Shown here piece by piece: positions 57,170 through 64,000 of a stretch of DNA of 64,000 nt (position 1 is the first letter of the stretch; the number at the start of each line of letters is the position of its first letter). The notes under the pieces were generated by a model. It did no database searches. It saw only the letters and a list, made by a program, of their open reading frames with translations, and was not told the DNA's origin. This stretch comes from CAYRJD01 sp965212125 (GTDB lineage Bacteria > Actinomycetota > Acidimicrobiia > Acidimicrobiales > Poriferisodalaceae): the NCBI GenBank assembly GCA_965212125.1, contig OZ243045.1, forward strand, positions 186,001 to 250,000, read 5' to 3'. The position numbers were made by a program, and so were the translations under genes.

Positions 57170-57744
57170 AACTCACGGTTGCTTTGTTGGGCGCGCTGGT
57201 CGCCGTGCTGTTGGGATGCTCTGCCGCTGATAGCGCCGCAACCGACACCAACGGTGACTCCAACTCCACGGTGGTGCTCGGCAATCCCGGAACGCTCGTC
57301 CCGCCAACCACCCAGCCATCAACCGACGAACAAGCGGAGAACCTTCTGCCCATTGAAACCATCGTGGCGTTCTTGGACGCTTGCGTGGCCGACTCAGGTT
57401 TGGTCGGCCCCTGCCATTGTGCGGCGGACCGCCTTGAGGGCAGCTTCACGCCGCAAGACATTGAAATATTTGAAGACCGCATCACCGGGCAGCTGGAATA
57501 TCCGCCGCAGGTGGCGTCGGACTTGGTGTCTTGCCAGAACGCATCACCGCCCGCCGCCTGGGACGAAACGATGCGCCGCAGCTACGTGGCCGAATGCGCC
57601 AAGGGGGCCGACCAGCTAACGGATCTGTGCATGTGCTCGCTGATGCGTGCGCAAGATGTGATCCCGGGCGATCGGCTGGCTGAGTACCTGGCTTCGGTTG
57701 AGGCGCGGCCGGACTTTGCTGACCTGATCAACCGCTGCGTCTAG
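57166..57744 (+). CDS. small cysteine-rich lipoprotein, unknown function
   Basis: 192 residues with signal peptide and lipobox VLLGCSA (C18) and a Thr/Ser/Pro linker to about residue 58. The mature part has eight cysteines in two similar sets: C73, C83, C85, C123 and C144, C155, C157, C191, each with a C-x-C. This suggests an internal duplication and a disulfide-rich or metal-binding exported domain. I do not recognise the family. ATG 57166 overlaps the glycosylase stop by four bases, but a shared function is not obvious. Confidence 0.75.
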   Translation: MKLTVALLGALVAVLLGCSAADSAATDTNGDSNSTVVLGNPGTLVPPTTQPSTDEQAENLLPIETIVAFLDACVADSGLVGPCHCAADRLEGSFTPQDIEIFEDRITGQLEYPPQVASDLVSCQNASPPAAWDETMRRSYVAECAKGADQLTDLCMCSLMRAQDVIPGDRLAEYLASVEARPDFADLINRCV

Positions 57745-57745
57745 G

Positions 57746-57763
57746 GCGCGGCGAGCGCCGCGC
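57746..57763. terminator. GC-rich hairpin between convergent genes, possible bidirectional terminator
   Basis: GCGCGGC (57746-57752), loop GAGC, GCCGCGC (57757-57763): a perfect 7-base-pair stem two bases after the lipoprotein stop and 12 bases before the end of the convergent gene. No U-run on either side. Confidence 0.5.
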
Positions 57764-57775
57764 TTGGCGCGCTAG

Positions 57776-58990
57776 CTACTTCCGCGTCGGCTCGGGCAGC
57801 AGCGCCGGCTCAGGCGGTGCAAAACTCGGCCAGCGGGTCCGCGACTTAGCGCTCAGCTTGTGCATCAGCGCAATCGCCGCAGGGTCGTCATCACCAGGCC
57901 GCCCAATCAGCGATCCGTCCCGCAGCATCGCCATGATGATCTCTCGCCCGATGTCGGTGCGCACGATCGTCAGCGTCCAGTCGTTGTACTTGCCGATGCC
58001 GCCAGTCGAAATGTCGGCATGCTCAGCGGCGAAATCAGGACAGTGATTGCACCCCTCACGCGTCCAGGCGTGGCATTCCTTCAGATTGATTTCGTAGTAG
58101 CCGTCGTCGTGCGTCCAGATCTGAAACACGCCCTTGATGTTGGTCTTGCGAATGTTGCGGCGGTCAATCCCGTACTTCTGCTCAAACAGCTCCTCAAAGA
58201 TCGCCTCATCAAAAGACTTGGAGCACAGCAGGCCGATGTTCAGCGCAAACCGATTGCCGACCTTGCCGACCTTGCGCGACTTAGCCACCGGCAAGATTGA
58301 GCTCTGACAGCTCATCCCCACCAGGGCGATCTTCTTCGCACCCGCCTCGATCGCATCGGTGTACGCCAGCGTGTTGGCCGAGTACGTGTAGCGACTGCCC
58401 GCCCCGCGCAGCACATCGTCCCGATTGAACGCAACACCCGGCGACGCCGTCCACTGATTGCCCTCGCCCTCGCCGACATAAGAGGTCAGCGCGGCGTCGA
58501 TGTAGCCATGCTCCAGCGCCCAAATCAGTATCGCCGAAACCAGTCCGCCGTCCTGCCCGGTCTGATGAACAAAGTCGTCGCTGGCGCGCGTAAGGATGAT
58601 GTCTTTGTAAATCCCCGACGGCTCCTCCGCCATGCGATCTCGGTCAAACATGAAGTTGTCGGCCTCGCCCTCCCACGTGCGAAAGCGCGGGCAGGCTCGC
58701 GTGCAGCTGGTGCAGCCTTTTACGCCGTGTCCGCAGTCGGTCGGGCCAAGCTCATCTTCAAGGTGGTACGGCTTGAAGCCGCCTTGGATGTGCTCGTAGC
58801 CGATGACGTCGTGTGGGCAGCTAATGACGCAGCCCGCGCAGCCGGTGCATAGCCCGGAGGTGATGACCTCTTCGTATAGCTCTTTCCACTGGAAGGTCCA
58901 GCGGGGGGGAGCTTTCTTGGTGTCGGCGCCAGCACCAGCGGCGGTGTCGCTAGCGGTGTCAGGAACCGTTGCAGTATCGGTAGCAGCCAT
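57776..58990 (-). CDS. FrhB-like F420 hydrogenase/dehydrogenase beta-subunit family protein
   Basis: 404-residue iron-sulfur flavoprotein type. Two ferredoxin-like sets of cysteines: C48, C51, C54, C58 (GLCTGCAGCVISCPHD) and C86, C93, C96, C100 (DCGHGVKGCTSCTRACP). The FrhB-type C-terminal part has ILTRASDDFVHQTGQDGGLV (20 residues), VGMSCQSS and GLLCSKSFDEAIF, with further cysteines in CHAWTREGCNHCPDF. Members oxidise or reduce F420 with other donors. The N-terminal ~27 residues are an Ala/Thr/Asp tail. ATG 58990; the divergent neighbour is a PPOX-type protein, also of F420-linked kind. Confidence 0.88.
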   Translation of the reverse strand: MAATDTATVPDTASDTAAGAGADTKKAPPRWTFQWKELYEEVITSGLCTGCAGCVISCPHDVIGYEHIQGGFKPYHLEDELGPTDCGHGVKGCTSCTRACPRFRTWEGEADNFMFDRDRMAEEPSGIYKDIILTRASDDFVHQTGQDGGLVSAILIWALEHGYIDAALTSYVGEGEGNQWTASPGVAFNRDDVLRGAGSRYTYSANTLAYTDAIEAGAKKIALVGMSCQSSILPVAKSRKVGKVGNRFALNIGLLCSKSFDEAIFEELFEQKYGIDRRNIRKTNIKGVFQIWTHDDGYYEINLKECHAWTREGCNHCPDFAAEHADISTGGIGKYNDWTLTIVRTDIGREIIMAMLRDGSLIGRPGDDDPAAIALMHKLSAKSRTRWPSFAPPEPALLPEPTRK

Positions 58991-59061
58991 AATGCCAGCT
59001 TACGTCAGGCACAATGTAAGTCTTGGAGAAAATGGCTGAGCGCGAATGAAACTGAGCGCAA

Positions 59062-59478
59062 ATGATTAAGAAAGACTGGCTAGAGCTGCTTGACCAGGCG
59101 CGGGTTGCCACGATGGCGACCATCGGACCCGACGGGCGCGTTGATCTGGTGCCGTGCACCTTCGCCTTTGACGACAAGATCCTGGTCACCGCCGTTGACC
59201 ACAAGCCCAAAACCACGCCCAACCTGAAGCGCCTCGACAACGTGCGCCAGTTCCCCGAGGTAACGCTGCTGGCTCACCACTACGACGATGAGACCTGGGA
59301 CGATCTCTGGTGGGTGCGGGTGCGTGGCCGAGCGAGCGTGCATGAGGTCGGCGCCGCCTGGGCGAATGCGATCGACATGCTGAAGAACCGCTATCCGCAG
59401 TACCAGGAAAACCCGCCGACCGGCCAGGCGATAATCGTTGACCTGACCGAAATAACTGGCTGGAAAGCCAGCAGCTAG
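59062..59478 (+). CDS. PPOX-class F420-dependent oxidoreductase (TIGR03668/Rv0121-like)
   Basis: 138 residues from ATG 59062, flavin/deazaflavin-binding split-barrel fold. Landmarks: ARVATMATIGPDGRVDLVPC (20 residues), FAFDDKILVTAVDHKPKTT, LKRLDNVRQFPEVTLLAHHY (20 residues) and WWVRVRGRASVHE. The Lys/Thr-rich phosphate-binding part and length fit the Rv0121 group. It is divergent from the FrhB-like gene. The physiological substrate is unknown. Confidence 0.88.
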   Translation: MIKKDWLELLDQARVATMATIGPDGRVDLVPCTFAFDDKILVTAVDHKPKTTPNLKRLDNVRQFPEVTLLAHHYDDETWDDLWWVRVRGRASVHEVGAAWANAIDMLKNRYPQYQENPPTGQAIIVDLTEITGWKASS

Positions 59479-59500
59479 CTGCGATAAGACTGGCGACTAG

Positions 59501-59573
59501 CACCCTCGGCAGGATTCGAACCTGCGACACATGGCTCCGGAAGCCACTGCTCTATCCCCTGAGCTACGAGGGC
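59501..59573 (-). tRNA. tRNA-Arg (anticodon CCG)
   Basis: The minus strand folds as a 73-base tRNA. The acceptor stem pairs GCCCTCG with CGAGGGT (one G-U). The D arm contains AGCTCAGGGGATAGAGC. The anticodon loop TTCCGGA within GTGGC/GCCAT gives CCG, reading CGG for arginine. The T arm is CGCAGGTTCGAATCCTGCC. CCA is not encoded. It sits next to and divergent from argS. Confidence 0.96.
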
Positions 59574-59614
59574 TAGCGTGCTGGACGGTACCCTGTCTAA
59601 TCGGCGCTCAGCCA

Positions 59615-59644
59615 CGAAACAGACTTGCGCGAAACAGACTTGCG
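59615..59644. repeat. 15-bp perfect tandem repeat upstream of argS
   Basis: CGAAACAGACTTGCG occurs at 59615-59629 and 59630-59644, between tRNA-Arg and the preferred argS start. It contains TTG codons that could be mistaken for argS starts. Confidence 0.9.
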
Positions 59645-59663
59645 AGAGCCCGGTGAGAGCACA

Positions 59664-61352
59664 GTGACACAGCAGCGTCTCTCAATACAGCAATTTGCCG
59701 CCGAGGTGTCTCAATCGCTGGCTGGCCACGACATTGAAATCGCACCTGGCGATGTTCATCTGGAGCGACCCGCCCGTGCTGAGCACGGCGACTGGTCTAC
59801 CAATGCCGCTCTGACGGTTGCGAAGCGTGCTGGTCGCAACCCGCGAGAGCTGGCTGACCTGTTGGCGCAAGACCTGCGCGGCAGTTCCATCCCGCATCTT
59901 GTTTCGGTGGAGGTGGCTGGCCCGGGCTTTGTGAATTTCACCCTTGCGCCCGGCTGGCTGCATGAAGTGTTGCGTCAAGTGGTGACCGAAGGCGTTGATG
60001 ACTATGCGCGCCTGGATGTGGGCGGTGGAGAAAAGGTCAGCGTGGAGTTTGTATCTGCTAATCCCACCGGACCACTGCATGCTGGCGGTGGGCGCTGGGG
60101 CGCCTATGGCGACACGCTGGTTCGTCTATCTCGGCGCTGTGGTTTTCAGCCGCATTCTGAGTACTACATAAACGATCGCGGCAATCAGATGGAGTTGTTT
60201 GCGAAGTCGCTGCTGGCGCGCCGCACCGGGCAGCCGTTGCCCGAAGAGGGTTACATGGGCGAGTACGTGACGCAGTGGGCGGAGGAGATGCCAGCCGAGC
60301 TAGTGGAGGCGGCCACGGCAAGCCGCGACGAGGCAGCGCTGGCTGAGGCGCTAGATGAGATAGGAAAGTGGGGGCGCGACCGCAGCCTGCGCGACGTGAA
60401 AGAAGCACTAGGCGCGATGGGCGTGAAGTTTGATCGCTGGCAAAGCGAGCGGGAGTTGGCGGAGTCGGACGCCATGGATGAGATGCTTGCGAAACTGGAA
60501 GCGGCCGGTCACGTCTATGAACACGAGGGCGCAAAGTGGCTGCGAACCACCGAGCACGGCGACGCTAAAGACCGAGTGCTGGTGCGCAAAGACGGCGAGC
60601 CGACTTACTTCATGCCAGACATTGCCTTCCACCACCAAAAGTACGACCGCGCCAGTCACCTGATCAACGTGCTGGGAGCTGACCATCACGGCTATGTCGC
60701 GCGCATGGTCGCCGTGCTTAGGTTCCTGGGGCATCCGCCGGGCAGCTACGAAGCCATCGTTGGGCAGAATGTGACCCTGGTGCGCGACGGCGAACAGCTT
60801 GAGCTAAGCAAACGCACCGGCACGATGGTTGAGGTGCGCGACTTGCTTGATGCAGTGGGGCCTGACGTGGCGCGCATGGCGTTTCTGCTGCAGTCCATCG
60901 ACACGCGCCAAACCATTGACATCGATCTGCTGACGCGCCAGGCCAACGAAAACCCTGTGTTTTATGTGCAGTACGCGCACGCTCGCATTGCCTCTATCGG
61001 CCGTGAGGCGCAGCGGCGTGGCGTGCAGCTTGCTGCGCTGGCGGACACGGATCTGGCGAGCGTTGACCTAGCTGTGCTTACCGAGCCGCGCGAGCTGGCG
61101 GTGTTGCGTTGCTTGGAGGAGCTGCCACAGGTTGTGGGGCTTGCGTTGCGGGATCGGGCGCCGCACAAGGTGACTACCTGGACGATTGAACTGGCGACTG
61201 CGTTTCACGGCTTCTACCACGACTGCCCGATTTTGCGCAGTGATGTAGCGCCGGATCTGCGAGAAGCGCGCCTGTGGCTGACCGAGGCTGCGCGTATCGG
61301 GCTGGCAATCGGGCTGGACTTGCTTGGGGTTTCGGCTCCGGAAGAGATGTAG
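59664..61352 (+). CDS. argS: arginyl-tRNA synthetase
   Basis: Charges tRNA-Arg. 562 residues from GTG 59664; the in-frame TTG 59625 lies in a tandem repeat and would add 13 residues with no similarity to the family. Motifs: VSANPTGPLHAGGGRWGAYG (20 residues, HIGH region in the actinobacterial HxGG form), YYINDRGNQMELF, and ELSKRTGTM as the KMSKS counterpart. The C-terminal anticodon-binding domain ends in GLDLLGVSAPEEM. A tRNA-Arg gene lies 90 bases upstream on the other strand, and lysA follows. Confidence 0.96.
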   Translation: MTQQRLSIQQFAAEVSQSLAGHDIEIAPGDVHLERPARAEHGDWSTNAALTVAKRAGRNPRELADLLAQDLRGSSIPHLVSVEVAGPGFVNFTLAPGWLHEVLRQVVTEGVDDYARLDVGGGEKVSVEFVSANPTGPLHAGGGRWGAYGDTLVRLSRRCGFQPHSEYYINDRGNQMELFAKSLLARRTGQPLPEEGYMGEYVTQWAEEMPAELVEAATASRDEAALAEALDEIGKWGRDRSLRDVKEALGAMGVKFDRWQSERELAESDAMDEMLAKLEAAGHVYEHEGAKWLRTTEHGDAKDRVLVRKDGEPTYFMPDIAFHHQKYDRASHLINVLGADHHGYVARMVAVLRFLGHPPGSYEAIVGQNVTLVRDGEQLELSKRTGTMVEVRDLLDAVGPDVARMAFLLQSIDTRQTIDIDLLTRQANENPVFYVQYAHARIASIGREAQRRGVQLAALADTDLASVDLAVLTEPRELAVLRCLEELPQVVGLALRDRAPHKVTTWTIELATAFHGFYHDCPILRSDVAPDLREARLWLTEAARIGLAIGLDLLGVSAPEEM

Positions 61353-61361
61353 CCGTGAGAT

Positions 61362-62705
61362 GTGCGAGACGATGCGCCCGTGACTGAACTGCGCCATGCG
61401 CCCGTGCCGACCAGCCTGCTGCCGGACACAGCCGAGATCAGTTCCGCTGGTCGCTTGTCGGTTGGCGGCTGCGATGTGGCTGAGCTGGCAGCCGAGTTCG
61501 GCACGCCGCTTTTTGTTTATGACGAGGCGCACCTGCGCGCCCGCTGCGAAGAAGCGCTGGCTGCGTTCGGTTCGGGCGTTGCCTATGCCGGTAAAGCGTT
61601 CTTGTGCGTTGCGATGGCGAAGCTGGTGTATGCGGCTGGGATGCATCTTGATGTCGCCAGCGGCGGCGAGCTACATACGGCCATCCGGGCTGGCGTGCCG
61701 GGCACGCACATTGTTTTGCACGGCAATAACAAAACCACCGCCGAGCTTGAGGCCGCCCTGGCGCATGGCGTTAGTCGCATAGTTGTTGATTCGTTTGATG
61801 AGATTGATCGCCTGGAGCAGCTGCATCAGGCTGGCGCCGATCGGGCCGACGCCGGCCTGGCCAACACCGCGCCAGCACCGCCAAAAGTCTTGCTGAGAGT
61901 TACGCCCGGCGTCAGCGCGCAGACGCATGAATACGTAGACACGGGTCGCGAGGATTCCAAGTTTGGTTTCGGCGTGGCATCGGGCGCGGCGGCCGTCGCC
62001 GTTGCCGCCGCGCAATCGTCAAGCGCGATGGAGCTAGTCGGCATTCACTGCCACATCGGCAGCCAGGTGTTTGAGGTGAGCAGCTTTACGCGAGCGCTTG
62101 GCGTGGTCGCTGAGTTTTCGAAAGCGCACAACCTGCCGGAGCTATCGGTCGGCGGCGGCTTGGGAGTTGCCTACGTTGAAGGCGAGCACGCTCCCACGAT
62201 CAGCCAGTGGGGCGAGGCGACGCGCCAGCAATGCGACAAGTTAGGCATCACGGCCAAGATCACCGCTGAGCCGGGCCGATCCATCGCCGCAGCGGCAGGC
62301 ATGACGGTTTACAAGGTCGGCACCATCAAGCGGCTGGAAGGCATCCGCACCTACGTGGCGGTTGACGGCGGCTACGGCGACAACCCGCGCCCGATGATGT
62401 ACGGCAGCGACTACACGACGTTTATGCCCGCCCGTGCGGATGCCGAACGCCCCGAGATAGTGCGACTGGTCGGCAGCCATTGCGAATCGGGCGACGTGAT
62501 CGTGCGGTCTGCGCCTGTGCCGGCCGATCTGGCGGTGGGGGACTTGATCGCCACGCCGGTAACGGGTGCTTATGGCCAATCGATGGGCAGCAACTACAAC
62601 CGATATCCGCGGCCGGCGACGGTGTTTGTGGCGGATGGGAAGGCGCGTCTGGTGGTGCGGCGTGAGACGCTGGATGACATGACGCGCCTGGACGTAGAGG
62701 ACTAG
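61362..62705 (+). CDS. lysA: diaminopimelate decarboxylase
   Basis: Makes L-lysine from meso-diaminopimelate with PLP. 447 residues from GTG 61362 (GTG 61380 is possible). The PLP lysine is K78 in VAYAGKAFLC. Others: LDVASGGELHTAI, HGNNKT, the His of GIHCHIGSQ, a Gly-rich phosphate site SVGGGLGVAY, EPGRSIAA and the CESGD motif in GSHCESGDVI. It is ten bases after argS; the argS-lysA order is conserved in many actinobacteria. Confidence 0.95.
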   Translation: MRDDAPVTELRHAPVPTSLLPDTAEISSAGRLSVGGCDVAELAAEFGTPLFVYDEAHLRARCEEALAAFGSGVAYAGKAFLCVAMAKLVYAAGMHLDVASGGELHTAIRAGVPGTHIVLHGNNKTTAELEAALAHGVSRIVVDSFDEIDRLEQLHQAGADRADAGLANTAPAPPKVLLRVTPGVSAQTHEYVDTGREDSKFGFGVASGAAAVAVAAAQSSSAMELVGIHCHIGSQVFEVSSFTRALGVVAEFSKAHNLPELSVGGGLGVAYVEGEHAPTISQWGEATRQQCDKLGITAKITAEPGRSIAAAAGMTVYKVGTIKRLEGIRTYVAVDGGYGDNPRPMMYGSDYTTFMPARADAERPEIVRLVGSHCESGDVIVRSAPVPADLAVGDLIATPVTGAYGQSMGSNYNRYPRPATVFVADGKARLVVRRETLDDMTRLDVED

Positions 62706-62742
62706 CGCGGTTGGACTAGCGCGGCTGGGCTAGCGCGGCCAG
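62701..62742. repeat. 14-bp tandem repeat (3 copies) after lysA, each with CTAG
   Basis: ACTAGCGCGGTTGG (62701-62714), ACTAGCGCGGCTGG (62715-62728) and GCTAGCGCGGCCAG (62729-62742) lie between two convergent genes. The first copy contains the lysA stop (62703-62705). Two more CTAG lie at 62753-62756, with the stop of the convergent gene, and 62761-62764. Confidence 0.9.
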
Positions 62743-62752
62743 CCAAAGGCAG

Positions 62753-64000
62753 CTAGCGCGCTAGACCCTCTATCGATTCAGTCAAGATCTGTGCGCCTTC
62801 GGCCAGCTCAGCCTCGGTCACGTTGAGCATCGGCGTGATGCGAATCACATTGCCGTACAGCCCGCCCTTCCCCAGCAGCAGCCCGCGATTTTTTGCTTCC
62901 TCCAGCAGCGCGGCAGTCGCCTGCGCGTCCGCCTCAATGGTGTCGGGATGGGTCAGCTCAATGGCTTGCATCAGCCCCTTGCCACGCAGCTCAGCAATAT
63001 GCGGCGAAGCCTCGCAAACAGGCGCAAGCAAGCCCTGCAGCTGGTCGCCCCGCTTCTGAGCGTTGGATTGCAGGTCTTTGTTCAGCACCTCAGCCAGCGT
63101 TGCGCGCCCAGCCGCCACCGACAGCGGATTACCGCCGAAGGTCGTAAAGCTCGTCCGCTCCAGGCAGTTCATCACCTCCGCCCGCGCCACGATGCCCGCC
63201 AGCGTGATGCCATTGCCGACCCCCTTAGCAAACGTCAGCATGTCGGGCACTATGTCATGCGCCTGATAGCCCCAGAAATGCTCGCCGGTGCGACCCCACC
63301 CGGTCTGAACCTCATCGCTAATAAACAAAACGTTTGAGTCGCCCAGCACCTTGGACATGGCGCCAAAGAAGCCGTTCGGCGGCGTGGCAAATCCGCCGAC
63401 GCCCTGGATCGGTTCAGCGATCAGCGCCGCAAACCCACCCGCGTCGGTCATGTCCAGAAGCTGCACCAGATCATCAACGCAGGCCTCAATGAAGTCGGCG
63501 TCGTCCATCGCTGCGAACGGGCTGCGCATCCGATAAGGACCCTGCACGAAGTGAACATCAAGCCCGCTGTAGCTGGAGTTGAGCCAGCCACGATGCGAGG
63601 TAACGGCCTGCGTGGTGAGCGAGCGGCCGTGGTAGCTATTGCGCATCGCCAAGATTTGGTTGCTGCGGCGAAAGCAGGTCGCCAGCATGATGGCGGTGTC
63701 GTTGGCTTCGGTGCCGGAGGTGGTGAACAGCACTCGCGCATCGGGTATGCCAGAGATCGCCGCAACCTCCTCCGCAAAGGCGATCATCTCTTCGTTTAGA
63801 TAGAGCGTGGATGTGTGCATCACCTTGGCTGCCTGCTCTTGCACGGCGGCGACCACGGCGGGATTGGAATGGCCGATCATCGTCGTGAGAATCCCGCCAA
63901 AGAAGTCCAGATACTTCTTGCCCTCGTAGTCCCACACGTAGCTGCCTTCGCCGCGCTCAATTGAGATCGGCTCGTCGTAAAGCGGGCCGATGAACGCCGG
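62753..64000 (-). CDS. class III PLP aminotransferase, N-terminus beyond window edge
   Basis: Frame is open from the right edge to the stop at 62753: 415 residues seen. The start lies outside, since IGPLYDEPISIERGEGSYVW precedes the GTG at 63937 and matches the family's N-terminal strand. Landmarks: YLDFFGGILTTMIGH, LFTTSGTEANDTAIMLA, MRNSYHGRSLTTQA, FISDEVQTGWGRTGEHFWGY (20 residues), and the PLP lysine in LTFAKGVGNGITLAG. This is the aspartate aminotransferase family label used for AGXT2/GabT-like enzymes. The true amino donor is unknown. Confidence 0.92.
   Translation of the reverse strand, partial: PAFIGPLYDEPISIERGEGSYVWDYEGKKYLDFFGGILTTMIGHSNPAVVAAVQEQAAKVMHTSTLYLNEEMIAFAEEVAAISGIPDARVLFTTSGTEANDTAIMLATCFRRSNQILAMRNSYHGRSLTTQAVTSHRGWLNSSYSGLDVHFVQGPYRMRSPFAAMDDADFIEACVDDLVQLLDMTDAGGFAALIAEPIQGVGGFATPPNGFFGAMSKVLGDSNVLFISDEVQTGWGRTGEHFWGYQAHDIVPDMLTFAKGVGNGITLAGIVARAEVMNCLERTSFTTFGGNPLSVAAGRATLAEVLNKDLQSNAQKRGDQLQGLLAPVCEASPHIAELRGKGLMQAIELTHPDTIEADAQATAALLEEAKNRGLLLGKGGLYGNVIRITPMLNVTEAELAEGAQILTESIEGLAR

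Noticed and set aside
60061..60120. ArgS HIGH motif reads HAGG, lacking the second His
   Set aside because: Actinobacterial arginyl-tRNA synthetases commonly have an HxGG form here (as in mycobacteria), so this is normal for the group.

Overview
The window looks like a chromosome segment of a high-GC actinobacterium, most plausibly of the class Acidimicrobiia. This is inferred from gene content, not from a marker tree. Supporting genes are WhiB, a PdtaS-type sensor kinase, DUF3107, the DUF3090/SCO1664/histidine-phosphatase trio, F420-linked proteins, and a full System I (Ccm) cytochrome c maturation operon, which most other actinobacteria lack. Start codons are often GTG or TTG, and neighbouring genes commonly overlap by 4 bases. 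The sequence is mostly about 60-65% G+C by eye.

Layout. 1-4.5 kb: guaB (partial), then a convergent pair for making (GpgS) and probably phosphorolysing a glucosylglycerate-type solute. 4.5-10.6 kb: an acyl-CoA ligase, a DHA2 exporter, a DsbB/BdbC-like oxidase beside a secreted double-DM13 protein, and an SDR. 10.6-12.8 kb: a methylthioadenosine salvage pair (deaminase plus a 6-oxopurine-type phosphorylase). 12.8-15.5 kb: phenylacetyl-CoA epoxidase genes in the order paaA-D-B-C, without paaE. 15.6-17.9 kb: a lone CoxL-like molybdopterin subunit. 18.0-21.8 kb: a cobalamin riboswitch followed by btuF-btuC-btuD-cobO. 21.8-34.4 kb: transport lipoprotein, RsgA, two crotonases, a DUF3048 lipoprotein, MscS, ValS, a CoA-transferase and small membrane proteins. 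34.4-41.6 kb: a biotin carrier followed by ccmA-B-C-D-E-F-G-H/I. 41.7-50.2 kb: Mrp, SelO, DUF3107, PdtaS-like kinase, WhiB, lipid kinase and EtfBA.

50.2-54.3 kb is the clearest accessory region. Four genes on one strand, at visibly lower G+C than anything around them, sit between etfA and the SCO1664 gene. Three are diverged tandem paralogs of a stand-alone HsdR-N-like PD-(D/E)XK nuclease, each with D and ExK residues intact. The fourth has no nuclease but carries two copies of a C-terminal module that I also see in paralogs 1 and 2. No methyltransferase, helicase, specificity subunit or integrase accompanies them. This is my best candidate for an undescribed system, presumably defence-related, although its function is inference only.

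54.3-64 kb: SCO1664-DUF3090-phosphatase, a family 5 uracil-DNA glycosylase, a cysteine-rich lipoprotein, an FrhB-like iron-sulfur protein next to a PPOX/F420 flavin-type protein, tRNA-Arg(CCG) divergent from argS, lysA, and a partial class III aminotransferase.

Two window-wide features stand out. CTAG is not avoided and often carries the stop codons of convergent genes. Short tandem duplications of 12-21 bp are frequent at gene boundaries and in protein linkers. No gap between genes exceeds 300 bases; the longest, about 200 bases (31471-31671), holds a short repeat described below.
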